In this document: piece by piece, positions 1 through 11,680 of the stretch
Layout: the number at the start of each line of letters is the position of its first letter
Position numbering within the stretch: the first letter of the stretch is position 1
NCBI GenBank assembly: GCA_004794785.1
Contig: SJOL01008406.1
Coordinates: 624,070-688,069, forward strand
DNA from: Opisthorchis felineus
Taxonomy: Eukaryota; Platyhelminthes; Trematoda; Opisthorchiida; Opisthorchiidae
DNA length: 64,000 nucleotides
Direction: 5' to 3'
The notes under the pieces: generated by a model
Databases searched by the model: none
What the model saw: the letters and a program-made list of their open reading frames with translations, nothing else
Told to the model about the DNA's origin: nothing
Position numbers and translations under genes: made by a program

Positions 1-2405
1 GACAGAGGAAATTTGAATGGGTTAATAAGTCATCCACCACCACACATATGGAATGGACATGGATTAGTTCAGTTTTATTTTGACGTTGTGAATATGACAT
101 TACCGTATGCCCTCGACTGGCTTATCTCAACCTCTGTCAGTTAAAGCACAATGCAACAAACGTTATCGTTTTATATGTCACGCGTTCTGCAGTGTGCTTT
201 ACTGATATCTATTTGGCTTGCCTTGATGGAAAACTTTTTGGTCTGTCTGCTGGGAGGTGTTGAACTAATAGTCATTCTGTAGCGTAACGGTTTAGATGAA
301 AGGCTTGTGATGTCATCTTGGTGATCGATGTCACATTACGACAGTTCTTCATTTTGAGTCTCGACTGTAAAGACCACACGAGGTAAACGGAACCGTTACC
401 GATGTTCGTTATCAAGTGTTAAGATCTTATCAGCTGATACTGAGGGCTCATCACTCATGGGTTTTGCCCATCTACCCGCACCGGCATTTGTCCCTGCCAC
501 TGTTTACAGCTGCGATCAGACTAATTGGTGATGGTAGTGATGGTGAGAATGATGACTGGTACATGGGGGGTTAACCAATGACCTTGATCTGCCTGCATTC
601 TAACGGGAGAACCACTACAGCTGTGAGTAGCCAAGGCAACACATAATGCGGGTCCTGCCAGGTCTAACAACATCAGGTAGAGGTGAAACTAATCATCACA
701 CATTAGTCCCCACCTTCCCCATGTGTACCGTAGAACTGGTGAATATAACCAGCCGCATTATTTTGCTCATTTCTGCTTGATGTCTCTGCTTCGAATCGAA
801 ACAAAGTAGTGAATTTAAGATAGAGTTGACTGATACTAGACCAAGAGTAAATGAGACTATATACACTGGTGTGAAAACCGAATATCTTAACAGTCTGGCT
901 ACCGAACAACTGGGAAGAGAATACTAATTCAGACAGACTCGAACTACCATAGGCTATTCGCGAAAAATGCTCACCGGTCGCTCACCACTGAAATGCACAA
1001 GAAATTTTATTGGGCTTCTCTACATGAATGGATATATATATGGTCCCTCAATATAATCAGCTACTTCATTGATGGCGTCATCTTGTTGCCCTAGACAACT
1101 TGCGACCCTGTAATCATGCGTCAGTCGACTGTGGAAGCTCGGTCTACTGCCATGCCGGTTTACTTCCGTTTCACGGTAGTCTAAGGCTAAGTGTGGTTGT
1201 ATATTATTATTAGGCGTGAAATCCCTACTGCTCAATCCTCCACACAAGTGTTCGGACTCCCGCTGAACTAACCAATGAGCAACGGTGCATTGACCGTATA
1301 TCCAGAATAAGCGGCATGCCGATGGCCACATGTGTTTCAAGCAAGAACCGCTCATTATCATGAACCTGAAAGCATGGGAGCTTAAATAAGTAAAGTTTGG
1401 GATGATGGTTTTTTAACTAGGGGATCGGAGTTTCACGGAGTCAGTTCAAAAGAGGAAATTGGAAGGATTTCAGTAAGTACGAGACTAATGAGGTTATCAG
1501 TGAATGGAGTTTTCAAAATGGACAACGTGGAAGGCTTTGTACTGCGTCGATTAATCGTCTTCCTAAGAAATGAATTTAAACGGGAACATGCAGTTAGGTG
1601 GCACATGGGGTGGAAGGACGTACCCGGTTGGATTATGTTCCACGATCCATATCGTAGAAATACTCATTGCCCAGCGTGATAAATTGGTCCTGAACATTCA
1701 ATGAAGCCGTCAAAAAAGTGAAGAGCCAGATGTATTTTAGATCCCAATTTCATATGCATCCCCATGGTGAACGACTAGTAAGCATTTTTTGTAGAAAGTG
1801 GTGTAGAATAATTGCCGTCGTTTTTCAGGTGTAACTGAGGAGCCCAATCATAAGCACGAGTTTGCTCTCCCTTCCATGAACTGGGTACACCTCCAGTACA
1901 GCGATTCAGATCAAGAATCTTAGAAATCATGGAAATACGACTAGTGTGAAAGCCGTTCTGATGGTTACGCGAGGGGGGGGGCAAGGCGAAACCAACATGG
2001 GAGCCCATGTAAATAAGATTTAGCTGCACGGTTTCTGCGATAGCGACATGCTGACAAGCTAACAGTTAGGGGTTTTATTCCTCTGAATTGTGTCTATACT
2101 TTCGTTTGTACTACGCGACATGGTCTTTTCCTTTGGAAATACATTTTATCCCATGTTCCTCAACATTGAGTGAAGTCTCACTTGTTTAACTGAGGTGACT
2201 GTCTCATCTGAAGAGTAGTTCTTCGAGGAGCTAGTCAACACCGAATCAGGCGAGGCGAACTCAACGACTGAAGAATGGTGACGACGTGTCCTGTATGGGT
2301 GCAAGTTTAAAACCCTGCTGATCAGTCACTTGCGGCAGAGTCGCAGTGTTCAACTGCCAAAAGTAATATAGCGGGTTAGAATCACCTTGGATGTTAATGA
2401 GATAC
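1..2405. other. intergenic or intronic sequence, no supported gene
   Basis: The open frames here are all short (the longest is 113 codons, minus strand, 1,020-1,361). None shows a domain, codon pattern or splice context that I recognise. A G-run lies near 1,973-1,981. I see no RNA gene and no recognisable transposon coding remnant. Confidence 0.5.
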
Positions 2406-2449
2406 GTGCTGCTGATGAATCCCAACAGGGATGAGGCAGCTGTTCAGCG
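2406..2449 (+). ncRNA. decayed type I hammerhead ribozyme motif
   Basis: The conserved CTGATGA box is at 2412-2418. A perfect 5-bp stem II follows (ATCCC/GGGAT, loop AACA), then GAGG at 2433-2436 where GAAA is required. Next come a 1-bp stem III candidate C(AGCT)G and the potential cleavage triplet GTT at 2442-2444. Stem I pairs 2407-2411 with 2445-2449 (one G-U). Spacing from stem II to the cleavage site is the same as in the intact copy at 36,001. With GAGG for GAAA it should be inactive. Chance resemblance is possible but is made less likely by the complete stem II and matching spacing. Confidence 0.45.
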
Positions 2450-3033
2450 GCTTTTCAACGAACATTGACTTCACTTGTACAATGAAACCTCTGTTAGAAT
2501 TTGTGAATACATCTACTATCGACAATCCGTAGACAGAATTGCCATTGCTGTGTTTTCTCGAGACTTACCAGATGGGTCTAGGGTTTATTGCTTTCTGACG
2601 GATAGGAATCGAAGACAAATCCGTGCCACGAAAATCCTCCCTCAGAATGTGAATATTTATTCTGATTCAATGAAACTGTTCCTACAGATACAGGACACAA
2701 CACCGAATGTGGATACATTTGGGAATGATGAAGCTTCGTGAAGGAATTCAAATGATCACTCCTGTCGAAAATGGAAACATACTGCAACCTTGGTCGGTGA
2801 GACGGTGGTTTCGATTAAGTGCTCATGAATGGACTCTCTGTTATTAACTCGTACTTATCAAGGCTCGATTGTATATTTCATGAAAATTAATTGGATGTGG
2901 AAGAACTGTGCACAAATGGCAGCTTGGTAGTCAATCACTGTTTAAAAAAATCATTTCCTCAAATGGATAATGCCACGAGGATGGGGTTTCTGGCCTAGTA
3001 TTGAGCCAGCCTCCACCTCTCTTTGCGATCTGA

Positions 3034-3205
3034 TTTCGAGATAGCTTAGTGGCTAAGGCGCATACTTACAGACCGGAAGGTCCGTGGTTCGCACTCAATC
3101 CCGGCATCTCGACCGCTCCTGTTTAGGTTTGAGCACTTCGCACTTCGGGTGGCGTGGCGCTATGTACCGAAAGATGTACTGAAAGATTATTATTCTTTTT
3201 TTTTT
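3034..3205 (+). repeat. tRNA-derived SINE, copy 1
   Basis: A tRNA-like 5' head is followed by a non-tRNA body. The A-box-like stretch is TAGCTTAGTGGCTAAGGCG, and the B-box region is TGGTTCGCACTCAATCC, a diverged form of the GGTTCGAACCC seen in copies 3 and 4. The body shares its CATCTCGACC block, a TTCGGGTGGC block and an ACCGAAAG block with the other copies. The element ends in GATTATTATTC and a T run near 3,184-3,205, which looks like the 3' tail. Pol III transcription from an internal promoter is expected of the class but not shown. Confidence 0.75.
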
Positions 3206-3579
3206 CGAATAGCTTAGCAAACGATATCGTAACACACCATGGAAAAGAGTAGCAAGCTGTAGACGCTTGTAAAAGGGATTTCATTTGTTCTTACAAAACA
3301 ATCACCACGTTTTTATTTCTTTTGCCAAGCTAGGTTGCTTCTTCGAAGCAAACTTCATGAATTTCCAAGGTGAAATAATTACTATATACTATCTGTGGCT
3401 CAGTACTTACTTCTGTCTCGTTTTCCGAGTTCTCTCCTCTACATCTTTGTTCACATTCAAACCACTTCTGGTCTAGTAGAGACCATCTAAAATGTCTACT
3501 GAACGGAAACTATCAGTATTGTTCCACGAATCAGGAGTTATTGAGTCAAAAGGAAATTTTGTGTCCGCTGTATTGCTAG

Positions 3580-3760
3580 CGTGAGCTTCATGTTTAGGGC
3601 GCTAAGCCAGTGACCGGAGGAATCGCGGTTCAAACCCTCGCTACTCTGTTGGGCAACTAGTTAGTATCTCAACCTTTGTTCTTCCTTCGGGTTGCATGGT
3701 AGCTGTACACCGAAAAGGTACCGCAGCTGGACGATTCTTATTAGGGATTATTATAGCAGG
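3580..3760 (+). repeat. tRNA-derived SINE, copy 2 (diverged)
   Basis: Same order of blocks as copy 1, about 540 bp downstream and in the same orientation: a degraded A box, GACCGGAGGAATC, a B box GGTTCAAACCC at about 3,628-3,638, then CTTCCTTCGGGTTGCATGG and ACCGAAAAGG. The end is CTGGACGATTCTTATTA, matching the family 3' end. The D-arm part is the most altered. Confidence 0.68.
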
Positions 3761-6700
3761 TCTCGTCAAAACTTGGCGCTTATTGTGTCAACCGCAGAGC
3801 TTGCTCGGTGACGAAGGAATGTAAAGTGACTGTGCAGTATTATCAGGCTCTTGAAAAAAAAATTGTGGACCAAGAGGAATTTAGAATGGAACCTCTCTAG
3901 AGTTAGGGAGTCTTATGCGAAACTGAGCAGGAACGCTTGTTTCTCCCTGAACAGCTTTTTTCGGCGGAAAAGCAACATCCAGCCATGCAGCCCGTTTGTT
4001 ACGCATGAATGCTGAAGTACTGCCAAACTGTCCAGACATAAGCAGCAGCAGCTGCGGCCATCCTCGTAGTGCTCATATCTAACACCTATTTTCTCCACAG
4101 TATTTCGTTTGGGTCTTTGTTAGACTAGAGTGTAAATTACGGTCGTTTGTAGCCTCATCGATTTCTGGTCAAAAAAGCTGTAGTTGACCTGGATCTGTTA
4201 ATGTGTTCAGATTAACAGCCACCTGATTAACCACCCGTAAACGCATTCGGCCAAGCAATATTCCGGTATGTTTCGAACAAGAAAATGTTTTTGACGTGAA
4301 CATCGCTCAAAGTGTTTTTTGCTGATGACAGAGTGAGTACACGTCTTCTAAAAGGTTTACGAACAGTATCGCAGTACAAACGGTGATGCCCATGCATGAC
4401 TCATTTCTGTCAATCGGATGGAACCGTTGAACCAAGTGTTGATCGAGTGTCCGAGGTGTGATGGAGAAAAGATACCTTTCAACAAAATCATATTGCTTGC
4501 AATAAGGCTTCACACACCGACAAACATCCATGGTTGCTACATATAGACTAAACTGAAAGCTGGACAGTAAGTGTTCAGTCGGTTCACATCAAAAAGAACT
4601 ACTTCAAAGGCCACAATGCTGTGATCTACGGTGCTCCTGGGTTCTCCGGAAGCGGGTCTAACAGTTACTAAACTCACCTGGTCTTAAATTCGCAAATGGC
4701 TTTCCACCATTTATCTCCGTCTGTCAGGTCGAAAATTTACGGACAAAACGTGTCGAAGAATCATAGAAAAAACATTGTCCTGAAGGCTGAGCGACTAATA
4801 CGTGGTTTCCTCATCATGAGGGTTCATCAGGTCGGCATTGACTTATCCAGCTTACTAGGACGATCGAACAAGCGTGCACTCGTGCACTGGTCTGTGTGCG
4901 TATGTGTGCGTGTGAGAGAACGAGATCGTGGGATGATTCTTGTGTGATGGAAGGTCATCCTGTTGGTATTGTGTTGCAGCTGCTCAGTCGTCAGGTCGAC
5001 CACCCGCATCCTGCTACTGGCAGTCGCAAACCCTCATCGGCGCACATTGCCATCCAGAAACCTGGTAACTAACCTGGGTGTGACCAGGTTTGCATAGGTT
5101 TTGCTCATTTACTGTCGACCTCGGACTATCGAATTGCATTGATCGCTGTGCGTGGACTGAGGAATGGGTGTGGGAGTGAAGAGTCGGAAACCACGCTTGT
5201 GCCTCAGTGCGGCCTATTGCGCTTTTGAGCTAGCCATGGGGGGTGAAGCAACGGTAAAATACAGTATCTGCAAGCAGTTGTCGAATGCGTTAGCAACCAT
5301 TCATTTTACATCTGGGCTTGGTGGTCTAAGCGTATTCCACGGCTGGATGTCGCAGAAAGCTCGAAGACTGTTAGTGGAACGGGGGCGGGCAGGCACACTA
5401 CATGGGAAAGACAATTCGTCACCTGTGTCAAATTCAGCGCACTTCATCTAGGTGGCGTGTTTATGCCGAAACTACCGAAGTCTAGCCAACTCCAAGAGGT
5501 CTAGATTCAAGTCCAGTAAACAAAAAATGGACTTATACTCGAAGAGGTTTCCGTCAGTGGGAGTGAATGCAGTATTCACCAAGAAGTGCATATGAGCCGT
5601 TCCTCAATTATCTTCACGTGAAGGTGATTTGCACGTTTCCAAAGGGCTCTGAACACTTATGGTTGAATGGATGATGCTTGGCTGTCTTAGTTAAACGCAT
5701 ACAACCTGAACGTTGTCTTCCCGTGGTCCTATGCTAGTAGGTTGTTCTAAATGAGCGCTGGTTCTCTGGCTCATTTGCAGGCGCCAAATGTGACAGATGT
5801 AAAGCTAATGCACTCAATTATCATCGGCTCATTACAGTAGCAGCTCGAAAACCCTCACAGGTATGACTTTCACGCTTGAAATAGGCTAACATCATATCGG
5901 TTTGCTTTCTTTCTAACCTGCGGTAAGCCGTAAGCTGGTATTTTACGGTCGATTTAAGGCAGGGTTTGAACTGCCTTGTGTTCACCAAGAGATTAGAAAT
6001 CCCGAAACTTATCCTTGGAAGTGCTAACGACATCAGAATAAAGTTTAGTACACTGCAAAGCGCAGAAAAAGTCAACTCTGACAGAACAATACTTGGTGGG
6101 AGAGTTTGTTGAGTCAGCCGTAAAACTGTATCCGAACCTAAGCATCATTATCATACAACAGTGGCGTGTGTATACAGCTGTTAATTTTTTAACCTATCAA
6201 CAAAATGAAGACGTTTCAACAAACAAGTGGGCGCAGATAGATGCTACGTCCTATAAACGGTGTAACAGACTCAGCAACAAAACCATAGGGTAACGTTTTT
6301 CCCATAACTACAATACATGTGAAATGAATGGGAGGTTTCTCGGTTAGCAAAAGATGGGAACCATTAAAAGCGAGATCTTTAGGCTCCAGTGGTGTACCTT
6401 GAAGTGACGTACAATCGACAAAGTGGAAAACGGATAGGACAACATTATTGGACGCTTCAAGGTATCGTATGATTCGGAGAGTTTCCAATGATGAACCCTA
6501 GCCAACTTTGTTCAAAACTGCTCCGCAATGCTAGTAGTAAGTGTCCGGATAAATTTTTAGCTCAGTCTTGTTTTACAGCAGCCATTTACTGGGCTTTGGA
6601 GTCAGGCTTTTTATCTGTGTACACTCGGTCTGCTAGTGTCCTCGACCGAGCTGCGATCAGGCCTGTAAGTAAACCAATGCCTTAATCTGAGGAACGGATG

Positions 6701-9700
6701 CCAGCTTTTGATTACGACAAGTATCAATCGCTGACTTGAATATCTGGACTTTCTTACCTTCCTGACTGCTTGGTAGGATAGATGGCACTATCACTGTGTA
6801 TACATCCGAGTCTCACATACTGAGCAATATTTGTCGTTTCTGACTTGCGCAATGTTAGACAGCTCCAGTGTCTTCTGAAAACATGTCAGGCCTATAAGAA
6901 CAGTGTTTTATATCAACAAAGGCACTTGATAGCTGTGAAATGCCCGAAAAGCTGTACCCAACCGGAGATTTGTGAAACGAACTTAAGCGGACCGAAACTC
7001 TCGTCACCTGGTGTCATCAATGGGAACTTATTTTCAATTTCTGCTGATTTTACGTCATGCCAAGTCCCTGCTAATTCTAGGTTCCGTTTCTGCTGACACT
7101 CATCTTTACTACATTCTGATTATTAGTATGGCGATAAACATAATGGCTACCGCCGGGTTCCTGTCAAACTATGATACTCACGTGACCTAACTGTTGGGAA
7201 CATTTCGATATGGGCTTTGGATAGGTTATAAACCAGAACAATCATACCGAAGTTTAGTTTGCCGACTTGAATAAAGTCTTATTCAAAAATAGCACGAAGT
7301 GCTAGCAGCGTCTTCAACAATAGCTATATTCGGATGGTCATTGATATTGTATTCTAGTTGTTTGCTACGGTAACCACTTGACAGATAAGTGTCACTGTTA
7401 CTCAGTAACTGAAATGGGTGTGCATTTTTTGTCGAACATGGTAGTAGTGCATACAATGCAATCAAACAACTTCGATATGGTCCCCAGGCAAATAACACAT
7501 AATATAAGGGTTTAGAAGAAGAGCAAGTTGCACTACACTTGGTCTCTAACGAGACCATACCGGAATTAAACGACTGCAGCTTGCGTTTTTCAAATTACGG
7601 CAAGAATATTTACCAGAATAATATTTGGATTACGGGCCCAGATTAAGCACACCAACTTCCAAACTTAACGAACTAGGCAACCCAGGATCGGTTTCCAGTT
7701 GATTTTCGATGAAAAATCCGTTGAACGTTTTGTGCACTCAAACCCAAGGTTGGTTACTAAGGTTTCACTATTTTTCCCATAGTATCAGTGGAAAATCACC
7801 CACTAGGAAATACCAAAGCGTTCGGTATTGAACGGATGTTGTTGGCGTACTTTTTTCAACTCCAATAGTCGTTACTAAACCCGGTTAGTATTCATGATGA
7901 TGCGTTATTCGACACTTTATTGGGTGGCTGATCACGGAAACGCAAATATGTGTGTCAAATGCGACTTTATAACGTTTGGAGTATTACGACCCTGTGTACG
8001 ACAAGCTTCTTAAACACGCTTGGTAAAATGGGCAATCTTGCAGTGGTAAAAAGTGAATATATGGTTGAATGAACAAAGTAAGCATGGCCGAGTCGCCCTG
8101 ACAAGCTTTTCTGTTGTCTGTTTATTTGCGCGCCCTTTTGTGTCTGCGTTTGCGTTGGGGGCTGGTAGACAATCCTTGTTGTAAATTGAAGAATTACCAC
8201 TACTCAAACTTAAGTGGCTCGTCACTGAATACCTCTGGCTTCCTTTGCCTGGCTTGCCCGCCTGTTTCCTTTGTAACCTCAGTTTTGTTTCGTACGAATT
8301 CTACTGTACTGTATTACACTTTCTGAAATCCATTTTATTGTATTTTATTCGTGTACTTTGCATACACATTCGCATATGTCCCGCCCCAAAAATCAAAATA
8401 TTCTGAAGAATTAAACAGTAACCATCGATGTGCGGACCAAGCTGAGTAATGGCTAGCACGAGCTAGTTATATGTGGGTGCATTGGATGCGTCCTTGGAAT
8501 GGTGCAGGCAACCAGACCACTTTTTACATGCACTGTATGTGTCATCTGTACAGCTGTCCCAACTTGGCTTGCAGCTTATGGGTCACCCGTTCACTTTCCA
8601 GTCTTATTCTCACGGGTATGCGCCGGGTATAGGCAATTCAATTGGATGCCAATGTGGCTTAGCAAACCGCATGCGGCATTACCTATTGTTTGCGGAAGTC
8701 CATCGGTTTAGTTCGATGTGACAGGCCAGTCCGGAAACGGATACCAGCCCATCATTACATGGGCAAGCGAAGACAATGTACAACGCGTTCGGCACATGAT
8801 CATGAGCGTTGTAGCCACAACCACCAAGTGGCCATCGGTTCGGCGAGTTCAAACTTGGGTTACCACTTTTGGAAGGTTTCGGCGTCAAAACTGTGAATAG
8901 CTTCGCAGCTGATGCTGATCCCAGTCTGCGAACATCAAGGTGGAGACAATTGTGTCACTTCGTATACTGACACAACTCACATGAATTTCACGGTGCTTTG
9001 AAAAATAAAACTCACTCACGTAGCTACCCCCAGCTTTCTTGTGTTAAAAATGTGCTAGCCGACATGACCAGGTCCAATAGTGTCTTTATTTGGATGGCCA
9101 CATACAAGGTAAAACTAGCTTGTATCTCTGATCCTCACTAGAATGTCCGCCCTAAATTAGTGTACATGATGACGGTTGACGCCCAAGTGCCTTCAATGCT
9201 CACTCCGTAGTGACTCTAGTTGCAAACTCCGGAGGTGGTAATGTAGTCTGGTCGAGTCAGCAAGATGATTACGTTTACCCAGACGATCCTAATCAGGTTT
9301 TGAGAATCTTGAGCATCAAAATATTCCATAGCGCACACTACTTATAAAGCAGAATTTTGGTCAAACCTCTGTGAATCGCTGTCTCACAAAATAAGATTCA
9401 GCTGTGAAGAAGTGGGATCAAGTGAAACTGTTTTGTTGTGTAAGGAATTCCCTTTAAAGAGGTTCTCTCTAAAGACACTTATACTAGGAACGGTCACTTG
9501 ACAATAACGATTAACCCTGGAAAGTCCACTTCTCGAGTTGCAACCAGGAAGAAACAATGTTATCAAAACTGGTCACATTCAGTCATTGTTCAAAAGGCTC
9601 ATACCTTACTATAGTTTTGACTACTGGAGATGTAAGATTACTGGAAGAGGTCTCAAGTGTAGTAGCACGTCAATCACATGAAAATATCCATGCTGATGTT

Positions 9701-10277
9701 GAAACATTCTCTCAACGAGGACATTTCCTCTTCAGAAAACCCCCACTTTGCGTACAATTGGACGATGAATACGCGGCTGTTTCGAAAGGATTTCAACAGC
9801 CCTTATCGGAGTATACCAGCATTTTTTCACTTTGATTGGAGGGAATCGTCCAGGTATCAGATACCTTTCACATGTGCGACTGTTTCAGCTGGTTGGCTGG
9901 CCTCCGATGTGGATTATTCTGTCAAAAGTTGCTGAAACACCAGACTTCCGGGTATCGCTATGATGACACAGACGTTTTGTTTAGAACCGGATGTGGAACT
10001 GCGAGTGAGCCCGCAGATCTGATGAAGAACCGAGGAAATAAGATCGGCAGGCAAATTCGCAGTCTGTTGTCAACCTTCAGCCGGCCTACCATTGGTAGCG
10101 ACCACAAGCTCTGTGCCAAGCAATGAGATGCTTGTGTAATTCGTTAACTCCCTTCAGTTCAGCATAATAAACCAATCCGCTGGCACAATGTGACATAAAA
10201 CAGTATACCAAAATGGCGGTGTAAAACAATAGACGGTTCTTGGCAAAATACACCCATTTGCAAATTAAGTTGGTGTT
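3761..10277. other. intergenic or intronic sequence, no supported gene
   Basis: I see no conserved coding signal on either strand. A short imperfect GT-rich run lies at about 4,888-4,915. It is followed by a locally GC-richer block (about 4,980-5,450) holding an unremarkable 95-codon frame, which may be an old repeat that I cannot name. Other frames of 60-100 codons overlap each other on both strands and look like chance. Confidence 0.5.
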
Positions 10278-10455
10278 AACGAGAGACTCAACCGAATCCC
10301 AACTGAATCTATAGGTCATGGTATTCCTCGTTTGAATGTGCTGCACAACGACCGCCTCAAGTTTCAGTTAATACGGTGTTCGTGATATCAGAGTGTATTT
10401 TCTTGACAGGACAGTACTCATAAGTGGGTCGTCGAAAAGTCTTCACCAGACTTAT
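10278..10455 (-). repeat. hammerhead-associated dispersed repeat, copy at 10.3 kb
   Basis: Shares with the copies at 11.35 and 60.5 kb the blocks GAGAGACTCAACCGAATC (compare GGAGGCTCAACTGAATC), AATGTGCTGCACAACGACCG and GTTTCAGTTA, followed by a block resembling TACTCATAAG and GAAAAGTCTT. The minus strand is called the sense strand because the family ribozyme reads in that direction. The ribozyme end (10,440-10,465) is too degraded to fold. Confidence 0.6.
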
Positions 10456-11345
10456 GATTAGTGTGTACCGTCAAGAAAAGTAGACGATTCCTGTCTTCTG
10501 GGTTAATGTTGATTAGTGGGTCCTACGCTACCTAACCATAGTAAAATAAAATACATAAACTCTGCTGGGTGAACAAGGTTTACTCCAATCTGAGAACATC
10601 AAAGGGTTACAGTAATTGTGCGGGTTCATTTCAGTCTCTAGAACCGTTACATTCAATCGGCATTGCTACTGTGTGACATGTTCCGACAAATGTTACTAGG
10701 TAGTTGGTCTGGGCCAGGCCAGTTATAACCCATGGTGTTCGTGAGTTAGTGCGGCAACGGCACTAGAATCAGTATCAGTAGTTTTAACCAGGAAACACCC
10801 AAACATCTGCCAATTGTTAATGATCTGCTCACGAAGGTGAAACACCCAGAGGTCGTCTGACTTTTCTATATGGTCAACACCGAATCCTGTGACGTTAACT
10901 CAATGATTGAAACTTAAAAATTGTTTATCGCATGGGTCTAGAGCATTTCTTTCGGACGAATTGAAACCTATGGAAAACCCCACCCCCGAGTGTGAATAAT
11001 TACTCTTAGTGTACCCCTATCAGAAAGGACATAATTTATACTCCTCTCGCCTACATAGCGTAAATCAGTTGCACTGAGCGATGACTTATGCGTATTGCTC
11101 TTCAAATGAGAATCTGGTCCTGTTCTGTTCTTCTTATTGCGGTTACTTTATTAAAAGATTGCCAAGCTACTGCCAGTTGCATAGATCTGCCCCCTGTCCT
11201 TACCCGTGAAACTGCAAACTAACAGGTCAAAAATCAGCAGTATATCAAAATTCTCATACAGTTGACTATTACTCTCTCCTAATCCGGCACACAGTTGAAA
11301 ATTAGTACAGCTAGTAATGCCAAAACAAATAATCAACTATACTCA
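10456..11345. other. no supported gene
   Basis: No coding or RNA feature recognised between two copies of the dispersed repeat. Confidence 0.5.
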
Positions 11346-11502
11346 GTTGCATACCAATTTGTTTTTCACGGGAGACTCAAATAAATTTCTCGTTTATGAT
11401 ATTCTTCAACTGGATGTGCTGCACAAAGACCGCCTCATTCAGGTGAAGAATTTATTAAACGAGAGATTCAGCTGAGTCCCCCTTGGAAACCAGATTGATA
11501 TG
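11346..11502. repeat. imperfect inverted repeat made of two facing repeat copies
   Basis: The left arm (about 11,349-11,410) reads like the plus strand of the 60.5 kb copy (TTTTCACGGGAGACTCAA, then TCTCGTTTATGATATTC, then TGTGCTGCACAAAGACCGCC). The right arm (about 11,443-11,502) reads like its reverse complement (TTATTAAACGAGAGATTCAG, then TGAGTCC and GCAAATGAGGGTATTT). The arms are diverged, so this is an old head-to-head pair rather than a recent palindrome. Confidence 0.6.
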
Positions 11503-11680
11503 CAAATGAGGGTATTTGTCGAAATCTGTCCAATTCGGGTTTAAGTGGAACATAAAATTGACAGAAACTCAGGGAATGCGCCTACCTGATGAGCCCGAAG
11601 AAGGGCGAAACCGGTCGTGGGCCGTCAAAGAGTTTTCAGTGATCTTGTGAGTAGTTCTCTATGTAAGAGTTTATTTTCTT
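11443..11680 (+). repeat. hammerhead-containing dispersed repeat, sense copy
   Basis: The copy runs from the right arm of the inverted pair, through the hammerhead at 11,580-11,622, into a downstream block with GTCAAAGAGTTTTCA and CTTGTGAGTAGT. The reverse complement of the copy near 60,620-60,690 has the corresponding blocks (AAGGGCAAAACCGG, AGAGTTTTCAACAAC, ACGAGTAGT). No open reading frame of note, so the unit looks non-autonomous. Outer limits are uncertain. Confidence 0.55.
11580..11622 (+). ncRNA. hammerhead ribozyme, type I, well preserved
   Basis: All core elements are present in order. CTGATGA is at 11586-11592. Stem II is a perfect 4 bp (GCCC/GGGC) with loop GAAGAA. GAAA is at 11607-11610. 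Stem III is extremely short (C/G, two-base loop), ending in cleavage triplet GTC at 11614-11616. Stem I pairs 11580-11585 with 11617-11622 (six pairs including one G-U). Predicted cleavage is after C11616. Such short stem III type I hammerheads are known from Penelope-like elements and schistosome S-alpha repeats, where dimers can help activity. Activity here is inferred from sequence only. Confidence 0.85.

Noticed and set aside
4860..5451. GC-richer block with a GT-rich run and a 95-codon frame that looks like a LINE leader
   Set aside because: It has a repeat-like feel but no second copy in the window and no recognisable protein, so no element was called.
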